A stretch of 64,000 bases of DNA from Desulfurococcales archaeon (GTDB lineage Archaea; Thermoproteota; Thermoprotei_A; Sulfolobales; Desulfurococcaceae), in assembly GCA_027022365.1 (NCBI GenBank), contig JALVYU010000026.1:186001-250000 (forward strand), read 5' to 3'. The notes beneath the pieces are model-generated. The model saw only the letters and a program-made list of their open reading frames with translations, made no database searches and was not told the DNA's origin. Made by a program: the position numbers and the translations under genes. Shown piece after piece: positions 32,593 to 41,539 of this stretch. Position 1 is the first letter of the stretch; every line of letters begins with the position of its first letter.

Positions 32593-33213
32593 ATGTTAAG
32601 TCAGATTTATGCTAATAGTAGTATTGTTCTACTGAATTTGTCGGGATTTGATCTTGTTGTGACTCCGGAAGTGGAAAACTTTATTCCAGAGTTTTGGCAC
32701 ACGAAAAAGACTGATGAATGGCAATACATAATACTCCCAAGGAGATCGGTCAGCTTTCTCCAAGTATTCAAGATACTGTCAGACAATTGTTCAGGTAAAC
32801 TTTGTTATTCACGAATATTCTTCTACGAACTACGAGATAGACCCGTGGATTTAGTCTTAGAACCCATAGATACTAAGACATTCATTATATATGGTTCGAA
32901 TCCCCCATTTCCACGAATAGTTAGAAGAATACTTGCTAATCCTAAGTATAGCAATACAGTTATATTTATCGCTAAATTCAATGAGACAAAATATGATAAA
33001 TACAGGAAATCTACGGCAATAGCTCGCCGCATATTCATGGAATTATCGCCACTAACAATCAGTAGAGGACTAGGCAGGTTATTGGGTGTAAAACTTGAAA
33101 ACATAAGTGGTCGCATGAAAGTAACCCTATGCGTTAGCAGGGAAGGAATAAAATCTACCGAGACTATGGGAGGAGTATTAGTTGATATAAGAAGTATAAA
33201 CCAGTGTCTTTAA
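32593..33213 (+). CDS. Hypothetical protein
   Basis: A 206-residue protein I do not recognise. The composition is mixed alpha/beta (SSIVLLNLSGFDLVVTPE at the start; VDLVLEPIDTKTFIIYGSNPP and RILANPKYSNTVIFIAKFN in the middle). No signal peptide, membrane segment or catalytic motif is apparent. It stands alone between two AT-rich gaps, followed in the same direction by another small unknown gene. Confidence 0.6.
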   Translation: MLSQIYANSSIVLLNLSGFDLVVTPEVENFIPEFWHTKKTDEWQYIILPRRSVSFLQVFKILSDNCSGKLCYSRIFFYELRDRPVDLVLEPIDTKTFIIYGSNPPFPRIVRRILANPKYSNTVIFIAKFNETKYDKYRKSTAIARRIFMELSPLTISRGLGRLLGVKLENISGRMKVTLCVSREGIKSTETMGGVLVDIRSINQCL

Positions 33214-33307
33214 TACAGGGCCCTACAAGTTTTATTCTCAGCCCTATCCATTATCACACGGGTTCACGACTACTTTATCAGTATTACTGATTAAAGGTGT
33301 CTAGTTT

Positions 33308-33601
33308 ATGAAGGAAATAAACATTGTTTTACATACCACTAGAACAAGTCAAGGAATAGTACTAGATAACATAGTTGGATTCACGGTTGAATTACTTAGG
33401 AAAATATATGGTTTACCCGTCGTCTATAGTGTTCTTTATGATAATCCCGATATACCTTACTTAATTGTAGACAATATGCCTCCGCTCTATCTTTATGAAC
33501 AGCCTGAAATCGACACCCTGATCAATATAGTGAGAGCCGTATATGATATATATAGCATTGAGACAATACATAATGAGAGACTCGTACCAAGTGAGATCTA
33601 G
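33308..33601 (+). CDS. Hypothetical protein
   Basis: A 97-residue acidic alpha/beta protein of unknown function: INIVLHTTRTSQGIVLDNI, then RKIYGLPVVYSVLYDNPDIP and IDTLINIVRAVYDIYSIET. It resembles a small thioredoxin-like or swapped-dimer sensor, but nothing specific supports that. The upstream gap contains ATCAG-TATTA-CTGAT, a possible operator, near its start. Confidence 0.55.
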   Translation: MKEINIVLHTTRTSQGIVLDNIVGFTVELLRKIYGLPVVYSVLYDNPDIPYLIVDNMPPLYLYEQPEIDTLINIVRAVYDIYSIETIHNERLVPSEI

Positions 33602-33618
33602 CTGGAAACTATCCGCAA

Positions 33619-34017
33619 TTATACGAGTTCCATATTAGCGCCTATCTCGTAGAACGGGCATTTATCCCAATAAAGGGCGCATTTCTTGACAGCGCTTCTA
33701 GTTATGTATCTTTCAGTTATGTAACAATAGGCTACATACATGTTATCGCCGGCTTTTACCAATTTATAAAACGGGCAGTCCGAGTCTACAGGCTCCGACA
33801 ACACGTGGACCAACGGATAATAGCCTCTACGGATCTCAACACCTAAAGCCTCTGCAAGTCCTTCTTCAGGGCCGGGCTTCTCATATAGTGGGCATGAAGT
33901 GAATTTATTTGTTAGACAAATGTCTTCAACTACAGGCTCGGGTGAAGGACTGCCATATTTTGCAATTGCTCTCTTACTGTAACACAATCCACTATTGTAC
34001 CAAGGGCACTTAGGCAA
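33619..34017 (-). CDS. Cysteine-rich crenarchaeal protein with two C4 clusters
   Basis: A 132-residue protein with eight cysteines in two sets: C4, C12, C34, C42 and C81, C98, C113, C120. Four of them are followed by P-hydrophobic-Y or P-W-Y (CPWY, CPLY, CPFY, CPFY), which shows an internal duplication. This looks like two metal sites, iron-sulfur or zinc. Function unknown; no redox partner gene is adjacent. It converges with the small gene at 33308-33601. Confidence 0.7.
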   Translation of the reverse strand: MPKCPWYNSGLCYSKRAIAKYGSPSPEPVVEDICLTNKFTSCPLYEKPGPEEGLAEALGVEIRRGYYPLVHVLSEPVDSDCPFYKLVKAGDNMYVAYCYITERYITRSAVKKCALYWDKCPFYEIGANMELV

Positions 34018-34240
34018 GCTTAATCCCTTGTCGACTCTTTATTAGGTCTTCCCTTTAAATAGACTGTTATTGTCCAGTATTCTTTTTTAAAATTACTAAA
34101 CATTTATGGATTTATGAGAAAATATTGCTGGATTTGAACTCTGTATAAGCTCATTTAAGAAAAGATATATTTAGAGATAATGTGTTATAGAATACTATGC
34201 AGAATATATCAGTTACATCAAGGTGTGGAGGGTGAAGAAC

Positions 34241-34864
34241 ATGAGCATCCAGGAAAAAATCAACGAGATGACTGAAGAGATAACAATTGATCTGTCGCAT
34301 ATACCTTTAAGGCCAACAAGCAAGAAAGAGATACAACAGCTTGAGATGGCGCTAATCATAGCAACGCTATACTCGCCTGAAGTAATAGAATTAATCAAAG
34401 ATCCTATTGAGCGTGCAACATGGGTTGATAGCCTCGCAGTTGCTGCTGCTGCTTTAGCGCGATATAAGGCGGGCTACTCGATCAGACAGATTGCTGATGA
34501 AGTGGGAAGAAGTGAAACAATGATAAGGGCTCATCTTAGCGGTAAAACAAAAGCTGGAAAACTAGTACTTCAAACGTATGAGAAATTAAAGCGAGGCGAG
34601 TTGAAAATAGTTGTACCGTTCTTAAAAGTACCGAAGACCATGGTGGAAGCCGACTTACAAGCGATACGTGAGGAGAAGAAGAAATTTGAAGAGGAGCTGA
34701 AGAAAACGAAGGAAGAACTAGAAAACTTGAAGAAACAATACGAGGATCTCAAGAACAAGTATGATCAGCTACTACACGAGAAGCAAGAATTAGAGGATAG
34801 GCTCAACAAGTTTACAGAAGCACTCAAGAAGATCAAGGAGATTATCGAGAACTTCACTCTTTAA
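34241..34864 (+). CDS. Helix-turn-helix protein with long C-terminal coiled coil
   Basis: A 207-residue protein. Residues about 20-110 are helical with an HTH: AALARYKAGYSIRQIADEVGRSETMIRAHL. Residues about 135-205 are a heptad-rich coiled coil (EEKKKFEEELKKTKEELENL and onward). This architecture, a DNA-binding head with a coiled-coil tail, is found in crenarchaeal regulators or chromatin-associated proteins. ATG 34241 is preceded by GGAGGGTGAAG. The last 11 bases overlap the convergent gene. Confidence 0.75.
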   Translation: MSIQEKINEMTEEITIDLSHIPLRPTSKKEIQQLEMALIIATLYSPEVIELIKDPIERATWVDSLAVAAAALARYKAGYSIRQIADEVGRSETMIRAHLSGKTKAGKLVLQTYEKLKRGELKIVVPFLKVPKTMVEADLQAIREEKKKFEEELKKTKEELENLKKQYEDLKNKYDQLLHEKQELEDRLNKFTEALKKIKEIIENFTL

Positions 34865-35189
34865 TCCTAATGCTTAGATGTATTTTTTCTGATTCCTTAT
34901 CCTTTATCTGTATCTCAATCTTTGATATGTTCTGTAATTTGAAATCCTCATCCCTCCTCAGTACAACTTGATACTTAAAACCATTAATGCTTCCTACAAC
35001 TTTGTACTCGTAGCCCTTAGAGGCGTCGCTAATACTCTTTTCTATTAGCTCAAATAGTATATTTGGTTGAATATTCATTTGCTCATATCTAGCTATGCCA
35101 AGCCAAGTATAATTTCCTCTCCTCACCTTAAATTTCTGTATAATTTTTCCATCCTCTCTATGTATGGGCATTCCTATCTTCATTTCCAT
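34854..35189 (-). CDS. Hypothetical protein
   Basis: A 111-residue basic protein without a recognised domain, mostly beta strands: KIGMPIHREDGKIIQKFKVRR, then YEYKVVGSINGFKYQVVLRRD and ISKIEIQIKDKESEKIHLSI. ATG 35189 follows GGAGGCGAT at eight bases. It may be translated alone; the next gene to the left converges on it. Confidence 0.55.
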   Translation of the reverse strand: MEMKIGMPIHREDGKIIQKFKVRRGNYTWLGIARYEQMNIQPNILFELIEKSISDASKGYEYKVVGSINGFKYQVVLRRDEDFKLQNISKIEIQIKDKESEKIHLSIRIKE

Positions 35190-35295
35190 AATGATCGCCT
35201 CCATTTGTAAACATATTTTTACCATTAAATATATAGATCTTAACTAATCTCTCTATAAATTTTTGAAAATAGCCTAGTGAAGAATAATTATATGA

Positions 35296-36246
35296 TTACG
35301 TGTTCCTAAATCTATCCAAGAATTTTAGCCTCTTAGAAGGATGAGGATGAGAACTAAATAATTCTTCCAGGAGACTAGGTTTAAGCGATTTAACATATTC
35401 TATTAGATAATCTATATCATGTGTACTTACCATTATTATGTTCTCGGGATCACTTATCAGTAGCATCTTCAGCTGAGAAGCCTTGGCAATCTGTGTCCTC
35501 ATTCTCTCTGACAACCTGCCCGTAGCGGCGAGTATCTTGACTAGTGCTCTCTGAAGATAATAGGCTCCATTTTTGACTGTTAGTGCTGAGTGCATGTCTG
35601 CATAATATTCTCGTAGTCTTGAAAGATAAAGTACACCTAGATTCAGAATAAATGCTATGACCATGAGGCCCAAGCCTATGATCATTATCGCGATTGGGCT
35701 TAGATCGTTTTCATCCCTATTGCCGAACCCGTAAAACCATCCCCAGCGGAGCATGATGTTTCCTAGCCACCATAGAATAGCTGGGAGTAACCCTATCATC
35801 ATCATTACCATGACATCCTTATGCTTTAGATGCCCTATCTCATGTCCTATTACAGCCTCGACTTCCCTCGGTTCTAAAATATTTAGGAGGCCACGTGTAA
35901 CCGCTATCCTATATCCCGCGATGATGTTACCATATGCAAATGCGTTAGGTACGTCCATTTCTGCAAGCATAAGGCGCGGTCTCTTGATACCGCTTTCCCT
36001 CGATATCTTATCTACGGCTTCCCTAAGCCATGAAGGCGCTCTATCGTCATAGGGCTCGACATGATACATAGCGTCTATTAGGTATGGGGAGATCAACCAT
36101 TGTATAAAGTATATCATTGTTACCATTGCGACAAGAGATTCTATGCTTATACCGCCAATTAATGGTGATATAGCCCATAATATTAATAGGCTCGCCCCTG
36201 TAACAATTAAGATTGATATGAGCATTGATAAGTAGAGCTTCCACAT
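35296..36246 (-). CDS. htpX: HtpX-like membrane zinc metalloprotease (M48)
   Basis: A 316-residue integral membrane protease. Two N-terminal helices (LYLSMLISILIVTGASLLIL, then about 35-60), the zinc motif HEIGHLKHKD at about 135-144, two further helices, and the third ligand region LSRLREYYADMHSAL with E. The end, FSSHPHPSKRLKFLDRF, is typical of the family. It degrades misfolded membrane proteins. ATG 36246 is favoured because a TATA box (TATTTATAAGGGG) lies at about 36305-36312, inside the longer frame that starts at 36318; GTG 36273 is also possible. Confidence 0.9.
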   Translation of the reverse strand: MWKLYLSMLISILIVTGASLLILWAISPLIGGISIESLVAMVTMIYFIQWLISPYLIDAMYHVEPYDDRAPSWLREAVDKISRESGIKRPRLMLAEMDVPNAFAYGNIIAGYRIAVTRGLLNILEPREVEAVIGHEIGHLKHKDVMVMMMIGLLPAILWWLGNIMLRWGWFYGFGNRDENDLSPIAIMIIGLGLMVIAFILNLGVLYLSRLREYYADMHSALTVKNGAYYLQRALVKILAATGRLSERMRTQIAKASQLKMLLISDPENIIMVSTHDIDYLIEYVKSLKPSLLEELFSSHPHPSKRLKFLDRFRNT

Positions 36247-36352
36247 CAACGTACAAACACCGTAATACTCCACGATATCCTTTAGAATTACTCCTTTGCA
36301 CCCCTTATAAATACTCAATGTTCAATCAAGATAACAGAAACGGGTGGAAGCA

Positions 36353-36655
36353 ATGTCTGAACTAGCTGTAGCGGTACTTGATCTTCATGGCCGTCTAATA
36401 ACGTGTAGCTCTACCAGCTCAATGCCTTATTCAAAAATACAGAATGCGGTTAGAATAGGCTACGACATATTCAGAACCGTTGATTTCATTGTAAGAGAAC
36501 TAGGTTATGAAACGCCTAAAAACGTCAGCGTGAAGACCGAGGATCTAGAGCTGACGGTATTTAGGCGCAGAGATAAAGTTGTCGTAGCAATGATATATGA
36601 GCCGAGCATACCAGTATCAATAAATAGCAATGCTACTGCCTCAATGGAGGCCTAA
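36353..36655 (+). CDS. Small conserved hypothetical protein
   Basis: A 100-residue protein with strand-helix pattern: SELAVAVLDLHGRLITCSS, then IQNAVRIGYDIFRTVDFIV and LELTVFRRRDKVVVAMIYE. The order resembles a roadblock/profilin-like small domain, without certainty. ATG 36353 follows GGTGGAAG. It diverges from the htpX gene. Confidence 0.6.
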   Translation: MSELAVAVLDLHGRLITCSSTSSMPYSKIQNAVRIGYDIFRTVDFIVRELGYETPKNVSVKTEDLELTVFRRRDKVVVAMIYEPSIPVSINSNATASMEA

Positions 36656-36695
36656 ATACGAGTAAAATATTTACCAATCCATATTTCGATTCAGA

Positions 36696-37421
36696 TCATA
36701 AGTTAAGGATTTTCTTTCCATTAAGCTCAATCATTTTAACCACATATTCACGTTCAACGCCCTTTAAGGAACTGATCAGCTCAATTGTTTTCTCAATAAG
36801 GAATGGATTGAGCTGAAGCGACTTATACTTGTACGGGCCATCAGATTCCGTAACCATTATTTTAAGTGGGGCTTTCTCAATTATCCTCTTATGTTTTTCT
36901 TGAATAAGTGCTGCAGGATTAATACCTATAAAGTAGCCCATCGACTCAATATCTTTCAATAGATCCGCAGGACCAGTATACCAATGGAAATATGCTCTCT
37001 TTACATCGTATTTTACGAGTAAATTGAATACTTCACGCCAAGTCTTTGGAGTGTGGAGATTGTATATGAAATCATGTGATCTACCTGCTTCTAGGAAAGC
37101 CTTTAAGATTTCGTTCTGTTTATTAATCGTTTCAGCGACAAATAATCGATCAAGACCAACTTCTCCAATACACTTTACATCGTTCTCGATCGCTAAGTCA
37201 ACAAGCTTGTAGACATCATTAATGTTGTATTTAGTGATCTCCCAAGGATGTATTCCAATGCAAGGTATTATCTTACCTTTAAACTTTTTTCCGATCTCAA
37301 TATTTTTTATACTCGTACTAGGATCATCGGCGACAGATACAACTAAGATTTTATTGTTAATGAATTCAATGATGGATTTTTCATCGTATTCGTGGGCATG
37401 ACAATGCATATCAATGATCAT
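36696..37421 (-). CDS. TatD-family metal-dependent hydrolase
   Basis: A 241-residue TIM-barrel amidohydrolase: H6-x-H8 in IIDMHCHAHEYD, the glutamate in IGEVGLDRLF, histidines in YNLHTPKTWRE and AYFHWYTG, and aspartate in MVTESDGPYK. TatD proteins are DNases or related phosphodiesterases, also linked to tRNA or peptide quality control. It overlaps the upstream gene (37411-38133) by 11 bases, so the two are co-translated. Confidence 0.88.
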   Translation of the reverse strand: MIIDMHCHAHEYDEKSIIEFINNKILVVSVADDPSTSIKNIEIGKKFKGKIIPCIGIHPWEITKYNINDVYKLVDLAIENDVKCIGEVGLDRLFVAETINKQNEILKAFLEAGRSHDFIYNLHTPKTWREVFNLLVKYDVKRAYFHWYTGPADLLKDIESMGYFIGINPAALIQEKHKRIIEKAPLKIMVTESDGPYKYKSLQLNPFLIEKTIELISSLKGVEREYVVKMIELNGKKILNL

Positions 37422-38133
37422 GGATAATTATCTCCCTCCCTTTTCCAAGCTTTTTGTAGGTGAGATCAAATCTCTTTGTCTCAACAAATAATTTGTTATC
37501 ACTAGTAAACACATTTATCTTACTATATCCTATGATGCCTTTTATGATTGATATTATAATATGATGAGACAAGAGACCATCCGTTATCAGATCAGCGAGT
37601 TTCTGGACAATATCGGTATCACTGATAAAAAGTCTCAAAAAATTCTGTGTAGCATACGATAGTGGTTTACTGGTTCTGCCCGACAGGATCGTGAGCATAG
37701 AGTACTTTGGCTCTAAGAATGGGATAAAAAATATGCACGCATTGTGTCCAATTAATGATTTAATGACCAATGAATAGTATGAAATGTTTTGTAGAACATC
37801 TAGCTCTTTATAACTAGTATTATTCTTGAGAACATATAGATTATCATCGAATTTTTTCATATATGCCTTAGTGCGAACACAATATATCTTCTTGCCCTGT
37901 AGGAAATCCGGAAAAGACCATAGAAAACCCTTGTCTTTACCCCAGACAAGTTCTTGGAAGTCCTTACCAGGGCATATTATATTATCGGTAGCACTAACCA
38001 TGAATAAGATGTTGTATGAGGAGAGTTTCTCAAGAACTAATATGCCGTCTCTAATGTATTTAGCTTCATTCACATTGCATTTAACCGTATTATTATTCAC
38101 GACGCAGATATCATAATATGCTAGATCATGCAT
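37411..38133 (-). CDS. Hypothetical protein
   Basis: A 240-residue protein of unknown function, rich in aromatic residues and asparagine. Segments such as LSSYNILFMVSATDNIICPG and GHNACIFFIPFLEPKYSML suggest buried strands; no catalytic motif is seen. Start M at 38133 is chosen over 38145. It is translationally coupled to the TatD gene, which is the only clue to its role. Confidence 0.6.
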   Translation of the reverse strand: MHDLAYYDICVVNNNTVKCNVNEAKYIRDGILVLEKLSSYNILFMVSATDNIICPGKDFQELVWGKDKGFLWSFPDFLQGKKIYCVRTKAYMKKFDDNLYVLKNNTSYKELDVLQNISYYSLVIKSLIGHNACIFFIPFLEPKYSMLTILSGRTSKPLSYATQNFLRLFISDTDIVQKLADLITDGLLSHHIIISIIKGIIGYSKINVFTSDNKLFVETKRFDLTYKKLGKGREIIIHDH

Positions 38134-38199
38134 GGTGCTTCGCACCGTATTCTTAATTTAAGCCCGGTAATAATAACCTGTATGTTAGCCCGCGTAGGG

Positions 38200-38250
38200 A
38201 TGATGAGTTTGCCGATTACCGTAGCTTGTGCGGAATCTCCCGAAATCTGA
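38200..38250 (+). ncRNA. C/D box sRNA candidate upstream of the HAD gene
   Basis: C box ATGATGA (38200-38206), 12 bases, a degenerate D' (CCGT, 38219-38222), a C'-like GTGCGGA (38228-38234), 12-base guide ATCTCCCGAAAT and a perfect D box CTGA (38247-38250). The spacing is right although the internal boxes are poor. An AT-rich TATA-like element (GGTAATAATAACC) lies about 28 bases upstream. It ends only 15 bases before the HAD gene start. Targets not identified. Confidence 0.55.
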
Positions 38251-38265
38251 CCATGGTGTTGCTTA

Positions 38266-38931
38266 GTGAGTAAGAACCTAGTATTACTAGACTATGATCT
38301 AACTATTATGGATAACATGATTGATTTCTATGAGGCTTTCTCAGAATCCTTGAAGAGATTTGGTTGCAAACCAGTATCTTATGATATATTTATTAAACAT
38401 GTACTGGACGATAGTCTGCATGATCTTCTTCCCCCAGAAATACGACCACTGAAGTTTTGGATGTATTTCCGGAGAATATACCCTAGTAAATCAGGATATC
38501 CTATGAAGGGAATTAAGCGCTTTCTCATTGTATTGAAGAGCCTGAATACACCAGTAGTAGTTATCTCCGGAAGAGATTCTCACCCTCTTCTTTTATGGCA
38601 TGAGCTGGCGCGGTTCGGGTTAGATGATTATATAGATGAAATATATACGGTGTTTGATCTAAGGATGCATGGCGGTATCGAAGAAGAACTGTTCGATAAA
38701 AGCTGGCTCATAAGAATGGTTATAAAAAAGTATTACGTAGAACCATCACACGCTATATATATTGGCGATTATAAGCAAGATTACATCAGCTGCTCTAAGG
38801 CAGGGGTAAGATTCATTGGCATAACTAGGTATCGTGAAAGAGCCGAAACTCTCAGAAAACTTGGTGCTGAGATTATAGTAAGCGATTTTGATGAATTATT
38901 TTGTTATTTAGACAGGATAATTCGTTTCTAG
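38266..38931 (+). CDS. HAD-superfamily hydrolase
   Basis: A 221-residue phosphatase-like protein: motif I LLDYDLTIMDN (nucleophile D near residue 9), a helical cap, motif II VVVISGRDS, a lysine in FDKSWLIRM, and motif IV IYIGDYKQDYISC. Substrate unknown; phosphoglycolate and nucleotide phosphatases have the same layout. The GTG start at 38266 overlaps the tail of the sRNA candidate transcript. Confidence 0.85.
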   Translation: MSKNLVLLDYDLTIMDNMIDFYEAFSESLKRFGCKPVSYDIFIKHVLDDSLHDLLPPEIRPLKFWMYFRRIYPSKSGYPMKGIKRFLIVLKSLNTPVVVISGRDSHPLLLWHELARFGLDDYIDEIYTVFDLRMHGGIEEELFDKSWLIRMVIKKYYVEPSHAIYIGDYKQDYISCSKAGVRFIGITRYRERAETLRKLGAEIIVSDFDELFCYLDRIIRF

Positions 38932-38996
38932 TTCATGTCATAGCTAAAGATAGAAGATAAAATAAAGAGGACAAAGAAAATAGTTTTCAAGACCGA

Positions 38997-39290
38997 TCAG
39001 TAAACTATAGCCATATACCGTCCGTCAGGCCCCATTGTTGCAAGTCCCTGTTCGATAAGTGTTGATAAGGCCTTTCTTATTTTGTCTTCACTGGCAATGC
39101 CGGATAATATGGTATGTATTTCCCTGAGATTCATTGGTCTCTCGCTTATTAGTTCTCGGATTATCTCTATGAGTTCGTCCTCATTAGGCGCCGTCATCAG
39201 CACGATGTCGCTATCCTCGTGGAGTATCTTTAACCTGATCTTCTTCATGAAGTACTCTATTTCCTTGTCCGTTAAGCTGATATTGTTCAT
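38997..39290 (-). CDS. Small winged-helix-like protein
   Basis: A 97-residue protein. The second half, ELIEIIRELISERPMNLREI and KIRKALSTLIEQGLATMGPDGRYM, has the helix-helix-wing order of a winged helix, ending in a wing strand. Likely a small DNA-binding protein. ATG 39290 follows GGTGG at five bases. It diverges from the radical SAM gene. Confidence 0.65.
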   Translation of the reverse strand: MNNISLTDKEIEYFMKKIRLKILHEDSDIVLMTAPNEDELIEIIRELISERPMNLREIHTILSGIASEDKIRKALSTLIEQGLATMGPDGRYMAIVY

Positions 39291-39386
39291 GCCTTCCACC
39301 GATCTATTGATCGTCGCCTCTGTCTGGATAAGTTATATTGTATAGAACCGGATAACTTTTTTGGTAGCCTTCTTACACTGGTGTTT

Positions 39387-40709
39387 ATGGAGTTGCCACG
39401 TGCGGCCCTAATACTGTATCGCACAAGGTTCACTCGATATAGTGTGAATGTTATATCAGCTGTAGCGGATCTCATTGATGATGTCGACGTCTATATAGTT
39501 GAAAACATTGAGCCATCGAAATCAACTAATCTATTCGACGTCTTAAAAGCAAAATATAGTATCGGCATAGTAGCTGTTTCTCTAAACACCTTTGCACTAG
39601 TAGATGATAATTTCCGTGCAAAGCTAGTTAGGTTGATTAGGACCGCAAAGAAGAAAAGGTTCATAACCCTAGCTGGAGGCCCCCATGCATCCGGTGACCC
39701 GCTGGGAACTCTAAATATTCTGGGCTTTGACTACGCGGTAATCGGCGAAGGAGAAGAGACTATCTATGAGTTTCTTTCAACAATAGTGAATTCTCTTGAT
39801 CCACTTAAGGTTAAGGGTTTGTTCACCGTTGTTGATGAAAAACCATTATTTACTGGGCAAAGAAACAAGCATGTTGATCTAGATGATTATCCCCCATTCC
39901 CGTACTGGAGGCATCTGTACAATCCCATTGAGATAACTCGGGGCTGTCCACATGGTTGCAAATACTGTCAGGTAAGTTATGTCTTTGGAAAGGAAATGAG
40001 ACATAGAAGCATAAATGTAATCATAGAGCATATCGACATAATGCTCAGTGATGGATTAAATGATGTGAGGTTTGTATCGCCGGACAGTTTGTCGTATGGG
40101 CTTAAATACTATAAGCGAGAACCGGCTTTGGAGGTTATTGAAGAATTGTTTACTCGGATCCATAATGTCTTCGAGAAACATGGGAGAGGAAGACTTTTCT
40201 TTGGAACTTTTCCAAGTGAGGTAAGGCCGGAACACTTGACAAGAGAAGCCGCGAGACTATTGTCGCGATATGTACATAACAAAAACCTGATCATGGGGGC
40301 TCAATCCGGGAGCAACCGAGTCCTTAAGATCCTTGGACGGGGACATACTATTGAAGATGTATTTGAAGCAGTCGAAAACGCTACCAAATATGGGTTTCGG
40401 CCGGATATAGACTTCATCGTGGGACTCCCGGTTGAAGAGGAAGAGGATCTTGTTCTAACACTTAAGGCTATCAAAAAGCTTGTAGATCTGGGTGCACGGA
40501 TACATCTCCATACTTTCATGCCGTTGCCAGGCACACCATACGCGTATAAGTCGCCAAAACATGTGCCGCAATGGTTTAGACGTGAAATCATGAGGATTAT
40601 AGGGAAGGGCGGAGGATACGGTCAATGGCTTAAACAAGAAGAAATATCTCGTAAAATAGTCGAGCTAAGACGGAAGGGGATAATACTTCCGAGAACGCGG
40701 CTCAAATAA
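39387..40709 (+). CDS. B12-binding-domain radical SAM protein (MJ1487-like)
   Basis: A 440-residue enzyme. Residues 1-150 form a Rossmann-like B12-binding-type domain (AGGPHASGDPLGTLNILGFDYAVIGEGEET), followed by the radical SAM core with the cluster motif TRGCPHGCKYCQ near residue 195, GAQSGSNRVLKILGRGH, and DFIVGLPVEEEEDL. The family resembles MiaB/B12 methyltransferases and HpnR-like proteins but its reaction is not known. GTG 39381 is an alternative start. It stands alone in its direction. Confidence 0.85.
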   Translation: MELPRAALILYRTRFTRYSVNVISAVADLIDDVDVYIVENIEPSKSTNLFDVLKAKYSIGIVAVSLNTFALVDDNFRAKLVRLIRTAKKKRFITLAGGPHASGDPLGTLNILGFDYAVIGEGEETIYEFLSTIVNSLDPLKVKGLFTVVDEKPLFTGQRNKHVDLDDYPPFPYWRHLYNPIEITRGCPHGCKYCQVSYVFGKEMRHRSINVIIEHIDIMLSDGLNDVRFVSPDSLSYGLKYYKREPALEVIEELFTRIHNVFEKHGRGRLFFGTFPSEVRPEHLTREAARLLSRYVHNKNLIMGAQSGSNRVLKILGRGHTIEDVFEAVENATKYGFRPDIDFIVGLPVEEEEDLVLTLKAIKKLVDLGARIHLHTFMPLPGTPYAYKSPKHVPQWFRREIMRIIGKGGGYGQWLKQEEISRKIVELRRKGIILPRTRLK

Positions 40710-40830
40710 GCGCCCGGCGTCATCACATATTCAGTCCCGCCATAGTATAGTTCATTGCCGCGTGTATGTTATTGATATATATTGGGAGAAATAAACCTAT
40801 TATAGCTATGGATAACCGAGGGAGAACATC

Positions 40831-41151
40831 ATGCCTGAGCTGGATGTATTAGGAAGGATACTCACTGAGTCGAAGAAAGGGGTAATTATACAGATATATG
40901 TTAAGCCAGGCTCTAACAGAGAGGAATTAGTTCTTGAGGGCGGCGAACTTGTGTTCTATACTACTGAACCTCCCGAAAAAGGAAGAGCAAATGCAGCATT
41001 GATCAAATACTTATCCAAAAGGCTGGGAATACCAGTTTCAAAAATAGACATAGTGAGTGGTCAGCATGATAGACTGAAAATGATCCTTATCAAAGACATG
41101 AAATTCGATGAAATAGTAGAGCTGATCAGTAATATCAAAGAAGAGAAATAA
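40831..41151 (+). CDS. DUF167/UPF0235 (YggU-like) protein
   Basis: A 106-residue protein with the YggU signature: IQIYVKPGSNREEL, then ELVFYTTEPPEKGRANAALI and LSKRLGIPVSKIDIVSGQ. Function unknown across domains of life. It ends one base before the convergent winged-helix/zinc ribbon gene. Confidence 0.88.
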   Translation: MPELDVLGRILTESKKGVIIQIYVKPGSNREELVLEGGELVFYTTEPPEKGRANAALIKYLSKRLGIPVSKIDIVSGQHDRLKMILIKDMKFDEIVELISNIKEEK

Positions 41152-41478
41152 CTAGGTCTTTTCTCTTATTTTGAATCTGGGTGGAGCTATTCTTTCGCTC
41201 TTGCATCGTGGGCACCTACTTGGTTTTCGCGGTTTTTTCAAGTCCTTGAACAAATAGCCGCACTTCATACAATATGGGGGCACCATGACTATTTCGAGGC
41301 GTCCACGGCTTTTTCGGCTAAGTGATTTGGCGGCATGTAGAATCGCTTCGTAGACCAGGCGTCGATCACTCCGTCTAAGCCCAAGCAGAGCTATAATATC
41401 ATCTATCGTTAGGGGCGTTTCAGTGTTTTTAAGCACCTCAATTATTTTCTCGCGAAGAGTAAGATCGTCGGATAACAT
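41152..41478 (-). CDS. Winged-helix plus zinc ribbon transcription regulator-like protein (COG3357 type)
   Basis: A 108-residue protein: a winged helix at about 1-65 (LREKIIEVLKNTETPLTIDDI, VYEAILHAAKSLSRKSRG) and a zinc ribbon at about 66-100 with C-M-K-C and C-P-R-C. The family is archaeal and predicted to regulate transcription. It diverges from the threonine deaminase gene 61 bases away, which could be a target. Confidence 0.85.
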   Translation of the reverse strand: MLSDDLTLREKIIEVLKNTETPLTIDDIIALLGLRRSDRRLVYEAILHAAKSLSRKSRGRLEIVMVPPYCMKCGYLFKDLKKPRKPSRCPRCKSERIAPPRFKIREKT

Positions 41479-41539
41479 GGGCTATCACTGGAAACTATTT
41501 CTAACAATTGAATCCTTAATATTGATTGGTGGGAAATAG

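Noticed and set aside
40690-40754. Minus-strand C/D sRNA (CTGA followed by GTGATGA) near the radical SAM gene end
   Set aside because: No acceptable C box before the CTGA and no D box at proper distance after GTGATGA; kept only as a remark, though a TATA-like element is upstream.
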